This document shows positions 15,229-24,325 of a stretch of DNA of 38,864 bases, in pieces. Position 1 is the stretch's first letter. The number at the start of each line of letters is the position of its first letter. Where the stretch lies: the NCBI GenBank assembly GCA_947626065.1, contig CANQQT010000017.1, positions 1 through 38,864 of the forward strand, given 5' to 3'. The notes beneath the pieces were generated by a model, which did not search any database, was not told the origin of the DNA, and worked only from the letters and a program-made list of their open reading frames with translations. The translations under genes and the position numbers were made by a program. This DNA is from an uncultured Clostridia bacterium. Its GTDB lineage: Bacteria > Bacillota > Clostridia > Oscillospirales > CAG-272.

Positions 15229-15293
15229 CGGCGTCAAGCGGGAACGAACCGACTTTTTTGCAAGGCAACGACGTCAAGCGGAAACGAACCGAA
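15229..15293. repeat. Direct repeat, 2 x 25 bp at 40-bp period
   Basis: acggcgtcaagcgggaacga... and acgacgtcaagcggaaacga... share 23 of 25 bases. They lie in the spacer between the terminator and the SpoIIQ-like stop. Confidence 0.7.
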
Positions 15294-15339
15294 ATGGCCC
15301 CACGCGAAGCGTATAGGTTCGGCTCTCCTCGCCCTTTGC

Positions 15340-16080
15340 TTACGAATCGCTGTCGGCGTCGGACGCCGGTTCCTTATAGTCGAGCATCGTCAGGGGATCG
15401 ATCGGCTTGTCGTTGAGCAGAAGCTCAAAGTGAAGATGCGGATCGTCTGAGATCTCAATGATGGCGCTCTCTCCCACCGTACCGATCTTCTGCCCCGCGT
15501 AGACCGTAGCGCCCTCGCTGATTCCTTCCGCCACGCCCTCCGACAGGTTTTTATAGTACGAAACCAAGCCGTCGCCGTGGTCGATGACGATGCATCTCCC
15601 CATAAACGGATCGTTTCCCACCGCCTTAACCGTTCCGTATGCGCAGGAGAAAACCTCCGCTCCCTCCGCGCAGGAAAGGTCGATGCCCTGATGGATGCGG
15701 TAATCGTTCATCGTGAGGGAGTAGACGGCGTTGACAAGGTCGTGGCGTTTATATACCCTTCCCTCCACCGGCATCATCACCTTCAGCTTGCTCCAGTCCT
15801 TGGCGGGCGGAACGTTGGTGGGAATATCGCTTTCGGGAGGCAGATTTCCCGCCGGGCGGTCGGTCACCGGCCCGCCGGTTCCGGCGTCGGTTTCCTTATC
15901 GGGCCGGGAAGGGGCGGGGGTACTCTCCCCCGACCCGGTCACGGGGTTGTCGGGCGGATCGTTTCTTTTGGAGCCGCCGAAAAAGGTGAACATCGTGACG
16001 CAGAGCACCGTCACGGCCATCAGGGTCAGGGCGATATAAATCACCCTTCCTACAAGCGTTCTTTTTTGACTGTAATTCAT
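15340..16080 (-). CDS. spoIIQ: SpoIIQ-like membrane-anchored M23 (LytM-type) endopeptidase
   Basis: I chose ATG 16080 (MNYSQKR) since AAAGGA is 11 bases away, whereas the track ATG at 16092 abuts it. One membrane segment (about 10-34, VIYIALTLMAVTVLCVTMFTFF) is followed by a Pro/Asp-rich linker to about 95. The LytM domain has RIHQGIDLS (H and D metal ligands) and DPHLHFEL (HxH), so the zinc site is intact. The segment VMMPVEGRVYKRHDL..AVYS before the domain is like clostridial SpoIIQ, the forespore protein that pairs with SpoIIIAH. Other single-pass M23 proteins are possible; the symbol is tentative. Not obviously in an operon. Confidence 0.72.
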   Translation of the reverse strand: MNYSQKRTLVGRVIYIALTLMAVTVLCVTMFTFFGGSKRNDPPDNPVTGSGESTPAPSRPDKETDAGTGGPVTDRPAGNLPPESDIPTNVPPAKDWSKLKVMMPVEGRVYKRHDLVNAVYSLTMNDYRIHQGIDLSCAEGAEVFSCAYGTVKAVGNDPFMGRCIVIDHGDGLVSYYKNLSEGVAEGISEGATVYAGQKIGTVGESAIIEISDDPHLHFELLLNDKPIDPLTMLDYKEPASDADSDS

Positions 16081-16312
16081 CTTGGGAATCATCCTTTCAG
16101 ACCTGAAAAATTGAGGGGGTTGTCATCCTTATTTTTGCCGCCTTTGGCGTTTTTATTCACGGCATGAAAATATCGCTCCTTTTTCGCCGAAAAGGGCGGC
16201 GGGAGGCCCCACCTTCCGGCTTTTTCGGGGAAAAACCGGGCAAAAATAGAAAATATTGAACTTTTTTCTCAACGGCGGCCCCACGGGAGGGAAAATTTTG
16301 TGTGTTCCGTTC

Positions 16313-16342
16313 TTGACAATTCCCTTGTTTATATCTTATAAT
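16313..16342 (+). promoter_or_regulatory. Consensus promoter for aspartate kinase
   Basis: TTGACA (16313-16318), an 18-bp spacer and TATAAT (16337-16342), 60 bp before TTG 16402. The remainder of spacer 16093-16401 shows only GC-rich sequence with no ORF or RNA I can support; no lysine riboswitch pattern was recognised. Confidence 0.8.
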
Positions 16343-16401
16343 ATAGAATAACAGAAAAAACCGACACCGTGCGGCAGAAATTACGGACAGGAGCTATTTA
16401 C

Positions 16402-17724
16402 TTGGATAACAATACGGTAAAAACGGTAAAATTCGGCGGAAGCTCGCTTGCAAACGCGGAGCAGTTCCGCAAGGTTTATAAAATCGTCACCTCCGACCCC
16501 GACAGGCGCTACGTCGTCCCCTCCGCGCCGGGAAAGCGCTTCAAGGAGGACGCGAAGGTCACCGACCTTCTTTACGCCTGCTATGACCGGGCCTCCGGCG
16601 GCGAGCCCTTCGGGGAGGCCTTTGCGCAGATAAGAGAGCGTTATGACGGCATCATAAAGGAGCTTTCCCTCCCGCTCTCTCTTGAGGAGGACTATGCGGA
16701 AATCGAAAGCGCCCTGATTCACAAAATCGGACGGGACTACGCGGCCAGCCGCGGGGAATACCTGAATGGAAAGATTCTCGCCAAATACCTCGGCTACGAT
16801 TTCATCGACGCCGCCGACATCATTTTCTTCCGGGAGGATGGCTCCTTCGACAGCGAAAGAACCAACGAGGTTCTCTCCTCCGTGCTGAAAAGACACGACC
16901 GCGCGGTCATTCCCGGCTTCTACGGCTCGATGCCGAACGATACGATCAAGACCTTCTCGCGCGGCGGCTCCGACATCACCGGCTCCATCGTCGCAAGGGC
17001 TTCCCTCTCGGTTCTCTACGAAAACTGGACCGACGTCTCCGGCTTCCTGATGGCCGACCCGCGAATTGTCGATCACCCGAAGTCGATCCGGACCATCACC
17101 TACCGCGAGCTGCGAGAGCTTTCCTACATGGGCGCGACGGTGCTTCACGAGGAAGCGATTTTCCCGGTGCGCATCGCCGGGATTCCCATCAACATCCGCA
17201 ACACCAACCAGCCGGAGGAGGAGGGCACGATGATCGTCTCCCTCTGCCCTCCCGACGGAAAGAGCGTCATCACCGGAATCGCCGGGAAGCGCGGCTTCAG
17301 CGTCATCAACATTGAAAAGGATATGATGAATCAGGAGCGCGGCTTCGGGCGGCGCGTCCTTCAAGTCATCGAAAACAGCGGCATCTGCTTCGAGCATCTC
17401 CCCTCCGGCATCGACACCATGTCGGTCGTCATCAACACGGCGGATCTTGCTCCCTACCGCGATATGGTCATCAACAACATCTGCACCGCCGTCGACCCCG
17501 ACGCCATTTCGATTGAGGACGATCTGGCTCTCGTCGCCATCGTCGGCAGAAACATGGTCAACGCCAAAGGAACGGCGGCAAGGATTCTGAAAGCCGCGGC
17601 GGAGGCGGGAATCAACATCCGGATGATCGACCAGGGGTCGAGCGAAATGAACGTCATCCTCGGCGTCGACGAATCGGATTTTGAAAAGGCGGTCCGAGCG
17701 ATTTACCGGGAGTTTGAGGAATAA
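16402..17724 (+). CDS. Aspartate kinase
   Basis: It phosphorylates aspartate, the first step to lysine, threonine, methionine and diaminopimelate. The track GTG at 16369 has no ribosome site; TTG 16402 lies 7 bases after AGGAG and gives 440 residues starting DNNTVKTVKFGGSSLAN. The amino-acid-kinase domain has VKFGGSSLAN (family KFGGTS), FSRGGSDITGS near 197 and ENWTDVSGFLMADPRIV near 218. Two ACT domains follow (GKRGFSVINIEKD..., LALVAIVGRNMVNAKGTAARI... and GINIRMIDQGSSEMNVILGV), the usual feedback-control region. It stands alone between a promoter and a terminator. Which isoform (lysine- or threonine-sensitive) cannot be told. Confidence 0.93.
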   Translation: MDNNTVKTVKFGGSSLANAEQFRKVYKIVTSDPDRRYVVPSAPGKRFKEDAKVTDLLYACYDRASGGEPFGEAFAQIRERYDGIIKELSLPLSLEEDYAEIESALIHKIGRDYAASRGEYLNGKILAKYLGYDFIDAADIIFFREDGSFDSERTNEVLSSVLKRHDRAVIPGFYGSMPNDTIKTFSRGGSDITGSIVARASLSVLYENWTDVSGFLMADPRIVDHPKSIRTITYRELRELSYMGATVLHEEAIFPVRIAGIPINIRNTNQPEEEGTMIVSLCPPDGKSVITGIAGKRGFSVINIEKDMMNQERGFGRRVLQVIENSGICFEHLPSGIDTMSVVINTADLAPYRDMVINNICTAVDPDAISIEDDLALVAIVGRNMVNAKGTAARILKAAAEAGINIRMIDQGSSEMNVILGVDESDFEKAVRAIYREFEE

Positions 17725-17773
17725 CCGGAAAGGCCGAGCGTCCCCTTTCACGGTGCCGTGAGGGCCCTTTAAA

Positions 17774-17926
17774 ATCCGCAAAACCCCGGCAGAATCTCCC
17801 GCCGGTACCGCAAAGCTCCGACAAAGGCCGAAAGTCCCGACGGAGCCTTCCGCCGGTATCGCAAAACTCCGACAAAATCTTCGCCGGCATCGAAAACTCT
17901 GGCAAAATCCCCCACCAGAGCAACAC
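17774..17926. repeat. Degenerate tandem array (about 4 units) after aspartate kinase
   Basis: Imperfect copies of a unit like ccgccggtatcgcaaaactccgacaaaat, 30-50 bp apart. Units differ by substitutions and small indels. This array and the terminator fill spacer 17725-18080. Confidence 0.6.
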
Positions 17927-17939
17927 GACAAAAGAAAAA

Positions 17940-17981
17940 ACGGAAGCGACTCCCACCGGGGAAATCGCTTCCGTTTCTTTT
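17940..17981 (+). terminator. Intrinsic terminator downstream of aspartate kinase
   Basis: The stem ACGGAAGCGA/TCGCTTCCGT has a 15-base loop and is followed by TTCTTTTGCTTTT. Confidence 0.75.
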
Positions 17982-18080
17982 GCTTTTACGTTGCGTTTGA
18001 ATAGAGCGGCGCGGCTTCGGTTCCACAGCACTTGTCCAGTGCCGCGGCATCCCTGCCGCCGCACACGCGCAGGCGCTTTT

Positions 18081-19175
18081 TCAGGCCGCGCCGGTCTCCT
18101 GTGGAACAGGCGTCGGCCCCAACGTCACCGTGACGATAAAGCCTCCGCGATTGTCCCCGCTGAGGGTATACTCCCGGTTGGTGGGAAGCGGAATTTTCAC
18201 CGATCCCTCCTCCGCGCCCGTGACGTAGAAGATTTCATACCGCATCCCGTCTCCGGCGTCAACCGTCAGGTGTTCCCCCGCATAGAGGTACTTCTCGGCC
18301 AGAAGGTTCAGGTATTCCTCAAGGCACAGCCCGTTCTCATACATATAGGTCGCGTGGGGAATCCCTACGTAGCGCATCTGCCACGGAATGCTGTAGCCGG
18401 TAATCGACCTCTTGTCGCTCGGATAACGGAAGATGAAGCCGTACCGGGCGGCGTTTTGCTTCAACCAGACGCCCTCCTGCCGGTTCGTCAGAGAGAAAAT
18501 CCCGCCGGAGTCGTCTACATACCCCTCCAGCATAAAGGTCGCGCCGCTGTGATAGTCGCTGCAGCCGGGGGCGGCGGCTCCCGACGGATTCTTTTCATAG
18601 AGATTTTTCTGCGTGTCAAAGTCGCGGTAAGCCCCGGTGACAATCGCCTTCCGGAACTCGGTCTGAGCGGCGAACTCATCCATCATCGCGTTCAGCGCAT
18701 CAATCACCTCCGGTTTCAGCTTCAGAGAGGAAAGGGAAATCTGATAGGAAGAGCTCATATTTCCGTAGAGAGTCTCAAGCGTTATCCCACTCGGAAAGGT
18801 ATAGATGTGATCCTTGTCGATCAGCACCAGATCCCCCTTCCCGGAATCTTTCGCATTTTTTTCTGAAAATTGGTAGGCAACCTCTTCGGGGGGGAGCGGA
18901 TCGGTTTCTCCTTCCGTCTCAGGCTCCGTTTCCGGCTCGGTCTCCTCGCCCGGCTCCGTTCCGTTCCCTTCGGTGTCGGAAACGGCGGGGGGAAGCGGGG
19001 TTTGCCCGGAATTTTTGAAGAGCCCGGTTCCGGTCAGCGACATAACGAAAATCACGACGCCGACGACCACCATCATCGCCAAAAGCACCGTAAGCCCGAT
19101 TGGGGCGGACGACATCTTTTTTCTTCCTTTGTACCTCCGAACCGGCTCATAGCCGTCCGTGTCAAAATCCTTCAT
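18081..19175 (-). CDS. VanY-fold (M15B) D,D-carboxypeptidase-like protein lacking the metal site
   Basis: ATG follows GGAGGAACGTT. A cytosolic tail is followed by one membrane segment (about 25-48) and a Glu/Pro/Thr linker (EPETEPETEGETDPLPP). The extracellular part has the M15 landmarks in order: VTGAYRDFDTQKNLYE near 179, SDYHSGATFM at 206-215, GVWLKQNAARYGFIFRYP near 235 and IPWQMRYVG at 263-271. Active VanY-type enzymes have SxHxxGxAxD and ExxHxR-type ligands. Here the motif positions read Tyr208 for His, Met215 for Asp, Ile263 for Glu and Gln266 for His. It should not bind zinc as an active enzyme does. A structural or peptidoglycan-binding role is an inference. Confidence 0.82.
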   Translation of the reverse strand: MKDFDTDGYEPVRRYKGRKKMSSAPIGLTVLLAMMVVVGVVIFVMSLTGTGLFKNSGQTPLPPAVSDTEGNGTEPGEETEPETEPETEGETDPLPPEEVAYQFSEKNAKDSGKGDLVLIDKDHIYTFPSGITLETLYGNMSSSYQISLSSLKLKPEVIDALNAMMDEFAAQTEFRKAIVTGAYRDFDTQKNLYEKNPSGAAAPGCSDYHSGATFMLEGYVDDSGGIFSLTNRQEGVWLKQNAARYGFIFRYPSDKRSITGYSIPWQMRYVGIPHATYMYENGLCLEEYLNLLAEKYLYAGEHLTVDAGDGMRYEIFYVTGAEEGSVKIPLPTNREYTLSGDNRGGFIVTVTLGPTPVPQETGAA

Positions 19176-19261
19176 AACGTTCCTCCGTCCTTTCTTTTTC
19201 GGGCCGTCGTGGATGGAAAAGCGCGTCGGCCCCCGCGCTTTTCTTCCTTTTTAATATCAAA

Positions 19262-19437
19262 TAGGGTCTTGCTCTACCGTTCAACGGTCAAACAAAATTT
19301 TCCTTGCCTTCATTTTTCACAGAAACTTGCCCTATTATTCAGTTTTTACAGAGTTTTCCCTCTTATTCAGCGGTTGAACGAGGCCTGCCCTGCCGTTCCT
19401 TTTTAAGCGGGCTTGCCCCGCGTTCCGTTGAACAGGA
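19262..19437. repeat. Degenerate tandem array (about 6 units of ~29 bp)
   Basis: Repeated starts cttgccctattattcag, ccctcttattcagcggttgaacgagg, cctgccctgccgttcc, cttgccccgcgttccgttgaac. This fills most of spacer 19176-19539. A GC stem (gcggcgggg/ccccgccgc, about 19483-19530) next to the pfkA stop may help terminate, but it lacks a T-run. Confidence 0.55.
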
Positions 19438-19539
19438 TCCGCACCGCCGGCACGGAAAGAAGCACCAAACGCGCTTGGACACGCGGCGGGGAATTTATCC
19501 CCTGCAAATTCCGGAAAATCCCCCGCCGCCTGTTCAGAA

Positions 19540-20634
19540 TCAGTAGTTGGAAATGTTCTCCGAAATGGCGAGGAGCTCCTTGACTTCCTGCTCTCTCATG
19601 GCGCAGAAGGCCTTCATATCCTCCACCTCGGCGGGGGAATAGGCCGCAAGCTCCTTCTCAGGGTATTTGACGGAGGGAGTAAAGCCGCTCTTGTACATCT
19701 TATCGATAACAATCGCCTTCTGGATATCGGTAGCGACCATCTTTCCGTCCCGTTCGCAGACGAAGACGTTCTCCCGGCCCTCAAGCAGGAAGTCGACGGC
19801 GGCGATGCCCATACGGGCGGCCAGCAGACGGTCGGAGAGGGAAGGCGAACCGCCGCGGACGATGTGGGCAAGGCGGGCGAATTTGGTTTCGACTCCCGTC
19901 TGCTCCTGAATCCTTGCGGCAAGGCCCTCGGAATAGTTTTCCACGCCCTCCGCCACGATGACGATGAAGTTTCTCTTTCCGGCGGCACGTCCGGCGCGAA
20001 TCTTTTCAAAGACGGCCTCTTCCTTATAGTTGAGATCCTCCTTCACGACAACCGCCGTCGCGCCGACCGCGATGGAGGTTTCCAGAGCAATGTATCCGGC
20101 GTTTCTTCCCATCACCTCGACGACGTTGCAGCGGGCGTGGGATTCGCAGGTGTCGCGCAGACGGTCGACCGCCTCCACCACGGTATTCATCGCGGTGTCA
20201 TAGCCGATGCTGTCGTCTGTGCAGGTAATATCGTTGTCGATGGTACCGGGGATGCCTATGCAGGGAATCCCTCTCTTGCAGAGGTCGGAGGCGCCGCGGA
20301 AGGTTCCGTCGCCGCCGATGGCGATGATGCCGTCAATGCCGATCTGATGGCAGACGTCGACGGCGCGTTTCAGTCCCGCCTCTTCCTTGAATTCCAGACA
20401 GCGTGCGGAATAGAGGATGGTACCGCCCTTTTCAATGATGTTCGCCACGTCCTGCGGGGCCAGCTTCTTCACCCCGTCGCCGCCGTCGATCAGGCCCTTG
20501 TAGCCCTCGTAAATTCCGTAGACCTCCATCCCGCGCCGGATGGCGTACCTTGTTACGGCGCGAACCGCCGCGTTCATTCCCGGCGCGTCGCCGCCCGAAG
20601 TCAAAATTCCGATCTTTTTAAATTCCTTTGCCAT
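19540..20634 (-). CDS. pfkA: ATP-dependent 6-phosphofructokinase
   Basis: It converts fructose-6-phosphate to fructose-1,6-bisphosphate. ATG 20634 (MAKEFKKIG) has AAGGAG 8 bases away; the track start 20643 is less well placed. Motifs: ILTSGGDAPGMNAAVR (ATP), ARCLEF, AIGGDGTFRGA, GIPGTIDNDITCTDDSIGYDTA (catalytic TIDND), EVMGRNAGYIAL and RGGSPSLSDRLLAARMG. The residue after GGDG is Thr, as in ATP-using PfkA of Gram-positive bacteria (ATP versus PPi use would need alignment). At 364 residues it is longer than the 320 of classical PfkA, with an extra C-terminal segment (KYPEKELAAYSPAEVEDMKAF). It is divergent from the str operon. Confidence 0.93.
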   Translation of the reverse strand: MAKEFKKIGILTSGGDAPGMNAAVRAVTRYAIRRGMEVYGIYEGYKGLIDGGDGVKKLAPQDVANIIEKGGTILYSARCLEFKEEAGLKRAVDVCHQIGIDGIIAIGGDGTFRGASDLCKRGIPCIGIPGTIDNDITCTDDSIGYDTAMNTVVEAVDRLRDTCESHARCNVVEVMGRNAGYIALETSIAVGATAVVVKEDLNYKEEAVFEKIRAGRAAGKRNFIVIVAEGVENYSEGLAARIQEQTGVETKFARLAHIVRGGSPSLSDRLLAARMGIAAVDFLLEGRENVFVCERDGKMVATDIQKAIVIDKMYKSGFTPSVKYPEKELAAYSPAEVEDMKAFCAMREQEVKELLAISENISNY

Positions 20635-20897
20635 AGTAAGCACTCCTTCGGCCTGATGGCCTCATAATAATTTCCGTCATTACTAATGATAATACATTTT
20701 CCCGAAAAAATCAATACACTGCGCAGAAATTAAAAAAAAAGACATATTTTTGTACCTGCCCCTCGGCAAAAACAGGCCTGCCCGCGCGGGAATTCGCTTA
20801 TTTCCCCCGCTTTGCGGCGAAATTGTGCGGTTTCGGCAAGAGGGAATCAAAGGAAAATGTGCAGGACGACGAAAATTTTGTTTCGGGGGGAATCCTC

Positions 20898-20927
20898 TTG
20901 ACAACACTCCGAAAAAAGTGCTATAAT
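20898..20927 (+). promoter_or_regulatory. Consensus promoter of the str operon
   Basis: TTGACA (20898-20903), an 18-bp spacer and TATAAT (20922-20927), 66 bp before rpsL. The rest of spacer 20635-20992 shows no gene. Confidence 0.88.
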
Positions 20928-20992
20928 ATACTGTGTTTTGTATAAAATCTTATACGAACGACAAACAAATACAAAAGAAAAGGAGGTGCGGT

Positions 20993-21406
20993 ATGCCAAC
21001 CTTTAACCAGCTTGTCAAGTACGGCCGCTCTGAAAAGGTGTACAAGTCCAAGGCCCCTGTCCTTCAGAAGGGCTTCAACACGCTCACCAACAAGCAGACG
21101 GATCTCAGCGCTCCCCAAAAGCGCGGAGTATGTACCAAGGTCACGACCACAAGCCCGAAGAAGCCGAACTCTGCGCTTCGTAAAATCGCAAGAGTCCGTC
21201 TGACGAACGGTCTTGAGGCTACGACCTACATTCCGGGAATCGGTCACAACCTTCAGGAACACTCGGTTGTCCTGATCCGCGGAGGAAGAGTACGCGATCT
21301 GCCCGGTGTGCGGTATCACATCATTCGCGGTACGCTTGACGCTCAGGGCGTTGCCAACCGTCAGCAGGGCCGTTCCAAGTACGGCGCCAAGAAGGGGAAG
21401 AAGTAA
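20993..21406 (+). CDS. rpsL: 30S ribosomal protein S12
   Basis: The true start is ATG 20993 ([12 protein letters not shown]) after AAAGGAGGTGCGGT, not the track start at 20933. 137 residues, the Gram-positive length with the 13-residue insertion relative to E. coli. Decoding-centre loops: [14 protein letters not shown], with Lys56 unchanged, and [13 protein letters not shown]. In the second, position 101 is Arg where most bacteria have Lys (E. coli K87/K88). First gene of rpsL-rpsG-fusA-tuf. Confidence 0.98.
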   Translation: MPTFNQLVKYGRSEKVYKSKAPVLQKGFNTLTNKQTDLSAPQKRGVCTKVTTTSPKKPNSALRKIARVRLTNGLEATTYIPGIGHNLQEHSVVLIRGGRVRDLPGVRYHIIRGTLDAQGVANRQQGRSKYGAKKGKK

Positions 21407-21479
21407 TTCTGTTCCCTTCCCGCACGGCGGAAGGTGATATTGTCCGTCGGCGGAATCGTTTGTTTGTCGAATCGGTATA

Positions 21480-21602
21480 AATAACAGTACGGAGAATCCC
21501 GCGCGGAGAAATCCACGTGCGGAAGATTTCACCGGAGGAAAAATCCACCGGTGAGAAAATCCGCTTGCGGAGAGATTCGCGTGCGGAAAAATCCGTTTTT
21601 GT
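21480..21602. repeat. Degenerate ~16-bp tandem array inside the str operon
   Basis: About seven imperfect copies of cggagaaatccacgtg (cggagaatcccgcg, cggaagatttcac, cggaggaaaaatccac, cggtgagaaaatccgcttg, cggagagattcgcgtg, cggaaaaatccg). They sit in the unusually long 285-bp rpsL-rpsG spacer. No ORF or promoter consensus was found in the spacer. Confidence 0.7.
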
Positions 21603-21691
21603 GGTTTCCCGATGTCTGACAGCGCACAAACGAAAACGAAATTTTTTCGAGTACCTGTGATATCATATTTTTCATGAAGGAGGGAAGTACA

Positions 21692-22162
21692 GTGCCGAGA
21701 AGAGGTCAGATATCAAAAAGAGACGTGCTGCCGGATCCGTTGTACAATTCCAAGCTGGTCACCAAGCTGATCAACAATGTTATGTACGACGGCAAAAAAG
21801 GCGTTGCACAGAAAATCGTCTATGACGCGTTCCGGACGGTTGAGGAGAAATCGGGCAAAAACGCGCTCGAAGCCTTCACCGCCGCGCTTGACAACATCAT
21901 GCCTGTCCTTGAGGTAAAAGCAAGACGTGTCGGAGGTTCCACCTATCAGGTTCCGATGGACGTCCGCGCCGAGAGAAGACAGACGCTGGGACTTCGTTGG
22001 CTCGTCTCCTACGCGAGAAGCCGCGGAGAGAAGACGATGGCGGACCGTTTGGCCGCCGAAATCGTCGACGCGACCAACGGCGTCGGCGGAGCCGTCAAGA
22101 AGCGCGAAGAGACGCACAGAATGGCGGAAGCGAACAAGGCGTTTGCTCATTACAAGTATTGA
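21692..22162 (+). CDS. rpsG: 30S ribosomal protein S7
   Basis: GTG 21692 lies 8 bases after AAGGAGG and gives the standard 156 residues ([20 protein letters not shown]). The track start six codons upstream lies across the ribosome site. Core S7 features: [41 protein letters not shown] and [20 protein letters not shown]. It binds the 3' major domain of 16S rRNA. 29 bp upstream of fusA. Confidence 0.97.
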   Translation: MPRRGQISKRDVLPDPLYNSKLVTKLINNVMYDGKKGVAQKIVYDAFRTVEEKSGKNALEAFTAALDNIMPVLEVKARRVGGSTYQVPMDVRAERRQTLGLRWLVSYARSRGEKTMADRLAAEIVDATNGVGGAVKKREETHRMAEANKAFAHYKY

Positions 22163-22191
22163 TTCATTGCAGTTAGTTTAAGGAGATTTCC

Positions 22192-24264
22192 ATGCCAAGA
22201 GAATACCCTTTGGAAAGAACCAGAAACATCGGAATCATGGCGCACATCGACGCGGGCAAAACCACGACGACCGAGCGAATCCTGTACTACACAGGAAAGA
22301 CACATAAGATCGGCGAGGTGCACGAGGGCGCCGCGACCATGGACTGGATGGCGCAGGAGCAGGAGAGAGGAATCACCATCACCTCCGCCGCCACCACCTG
22401 TTTCTGGAAGAACAACCGGATCAACATCATCGATACGCCGGGACACGTCGACTTCACCGTCGAGGTGGAACGGTCGCTTCGCGTGCTGGACGGTTCGGTT
22501 ACCGTTTTCTGCGCCAAGGGCGGCGTCGAGCCTCAGTCTGAAACCGTATGGCGTCAGGCCGATCAGTACGGCGTACCGCGTATGGCGTATGTAAACAAAA
22601 TGGACATCATGGGCGCTGATTTCTACCGGGTCGTCGATATGATGAAAACGCGTCTGAAGGCGCATCCGGTGCCGATTCAGCTCCCCATCGGGGCCGAGGA
22701 TACCTTCCGGGGCATCATCGACCTGATGAATATGGAGGCCGACGTCTATTACGACGAAATGGGCAAGGATATGCGTGTCGAGCCGATTCCGGAGGATATG
22801 CGCGAGAAGGCCGAGGAGTACCGGGCGCAGATGATCGAGGCTATCGCCGAGACCGACGAGACGCTCTTTGAAAAGTTCTGCGCGGAGGAGGAGCTCACCG
22901 TACCGGAGCTTAAGGCCGCGCTGAGAAAAGCCACCGTTTCCAATCAGCTGGTTCCCGTCGTCTGCGGAACCTCCTATCGGAACAAGGGCGTGCAGAAGCT
23001 CCTCGACGCCATCATCGACTATATGCCCTCCCCGCTTGACATCCCCGCCATCAAGGGAATCAACCCCCTGACCGACGAGGAGGACGAGCGCAAGGCAAGC
23101 GACGACGAGCCCTTCGCGGCTCTGGCCTTCAAGATCATGAGCGACCCCTACGTCGGAAAGCTCTGCTTCTTCCGCGTCTATTCCGGAACTCTTGAGACCG
23201 GCTCCACGGCCTACAATCCCGAGAAGCGCGCAAGAGAGCGCTTTGGCCGCATTCTTCAGATGCACGCCAACGAACGGAAGGACATCGACAAGGTCTACGC
23301 GGGCGATATCGCCGCAATCATCGGAACCAAGAATACGACGACCGGCGACACGCTCTGCGACGAAAACCATCCCATCATTCTTGAGCAGATGGTCTTCCCG
23401 GACCCCGTCATCAACGTAGCCATCGAGCCGAAGACAAAGGCCGGACAGGAAAAGATGGGCCTCGCGCTTGCCAAGCTGGCAGAGGAGGACCCGACCTTCC
23501 GCACCTACACCGACGAGGAAACGGGCCAGACCATCATCGCCGGTATGGGCGAGCTTCATCTTGAGATCATCGTCGACCGACTCCTCCGCGAGTTCAAGGT
23601 CGAGGCCAACGTCGGCGCGCCGCAGGTTTCCTACAAGGAGACCATCCGCAAGGAAGCGACCTCCGATATGAAGTACGCCCGTCAGTCGGGCGGTAAAGGT
23701 CAGTACGGCCACGTCAAGATCACCATCTCCCCCAACGAACCGGGCAAGGGATATGAATTTATCAATACCGTTGTCGGCGGAGCGATTCCGAAGGAATACA
23801 TTCCCGCCGTTGACGCCGGTATTCAGGGGGCGATGCAAACCGGTACTGTCGCCGGCTATAACGTCGTCGACGTCAAGGTCAACCTCTTCGACGGTTCCTA
23901 CCACGAGGTCGACTCTTCGGAAATGGCCTTCAAGATCGCCGGCTCCATGGCCTTCAAGGATGCCATGAAGAAGGCCGACCCGGTTCTCACCGAGCCGATC
24001 ATGAAGGTGGTTGTCACGACCCCCGACGACTATATGGGCGACGTCATGGGCGATATCAGCTCCCGCCGCGGTTCGATCCAGTCGATGGAGCCGGTCGCCG
24101 GTGCGCAGCAGATCACGGCGTTTGTCCCGCTGGCCGAAATGTTCGGATACGCAACCGAGCTCCGGTCCCGCACGCAGGGCCGCGGTCAGTATTCGATGGA
24201 GCCCAGCCACTTCGCCGAGGTTCCCAAGTCCATTCAGGAAAAAATCATTGCCGGGAAGAAATAA
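22192..24264 (+). CDS. fusA: Translation elongation factor G
   Basis: GTPase that drives ribosomal translocation. 690 residues, full length. G1 is [15 protein letters not shown] near 17-31, the switch I region [12 protein letters not shown]3 [10 protein letters not shown]4 NKMD. Domain II and the domain IV loop ([13 protein letters not shown], then [14 protein letters not shown]) are present. ATG follows AAGGAGATTTCC. The 686-aa ORF on the minus strand (22150-24210) is an antisense shadow. Confidence 0.98.
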   Translation: MPREYPLERTRNIGIMAHIDAGKTTTTERILYYTGKTHKIGEVHEGAATMDWMAQEQERGITITSAATTCFWKNNRINIIDTPGHVDFTVEVERSLRVLDGSVTVFCAKGGVEPQSETVWRQADQYGVPRMAYVNKMDIMGADFYRVVDMMKTRLKAHPVPIQLPIGAEDTFRGIIDLMNMEADVYYDEMGKDMRVEPIPEDMREKAEEYRAQMIEAIAETDETLFEKFCAEEELTVPELKAALRKATVSNQLVPVVCGTSYRNKGVQKLLDAIIDYMPSPLDIPAIKGINPLTDEEDERKASDDEPFAALAFKIMSDPYVGKLCFFRVYSGTLETGSTAYNPEKRARERFGRILQMHANERKDIDKVYAGDIAAIIGTKNTTTGDTLCDENHPIILEQMVFPDPVINVAIEPKTKAGQEKMGLALAKLAEEDPTFRTYTDEETGQTIIAGMGELHLEIIVDRLLREFKVEANVGAPQVSYKETIRKEATSDMKYARQSGGKGQYGHVKITISPNEPGKGYEFINTVVGGAIPKEYIPAVDAGIQGAMQTGTVAGYNVVDVKVNLFDGSYHEVDSSEMAFKIAGSMAFKDAMKKADPVLTEPIMKVVVTTPDDYMGDVMGDISSRRGSIQSMEPVAGAQQITAFVPLAEMFGYATELRSRTQGRGQYSMEPSHFAEVPKSIQEKIIAGKK

Positions 24265-24325
24265 TTCCGGCTTGATAAAAAAACAAAATCAAATCCAACA
24301 AAAAATTTAACGGAGGATAATAACA

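Noticed and set aside
16093-16400. Lysine (L-box) riboswitch upstream of aspartate kinase
   Set aside because: None of the conserved L-box core segments were seen between the promoter and the start, and only 60 bp are available.
16381-17931. Minus-strand ORF of 516 aa opposite aspartate kinase
   Set aside because: The sense strand encodes a canonical aspartate kinase. The N-terminal part of this ORF is the translated tandem array.
21480-21602. Possible CRISPR array
   Set aside because: Units are about 16 bp, degenerate and without unique spacers; no cas genes. The same holds for the other arrays in the window.
22150-24210. Minus-strand ORF of 686 aa
   Set aside because: Antisense of fusA; composition is typical of reverse-complement coding in GC-rich genes.
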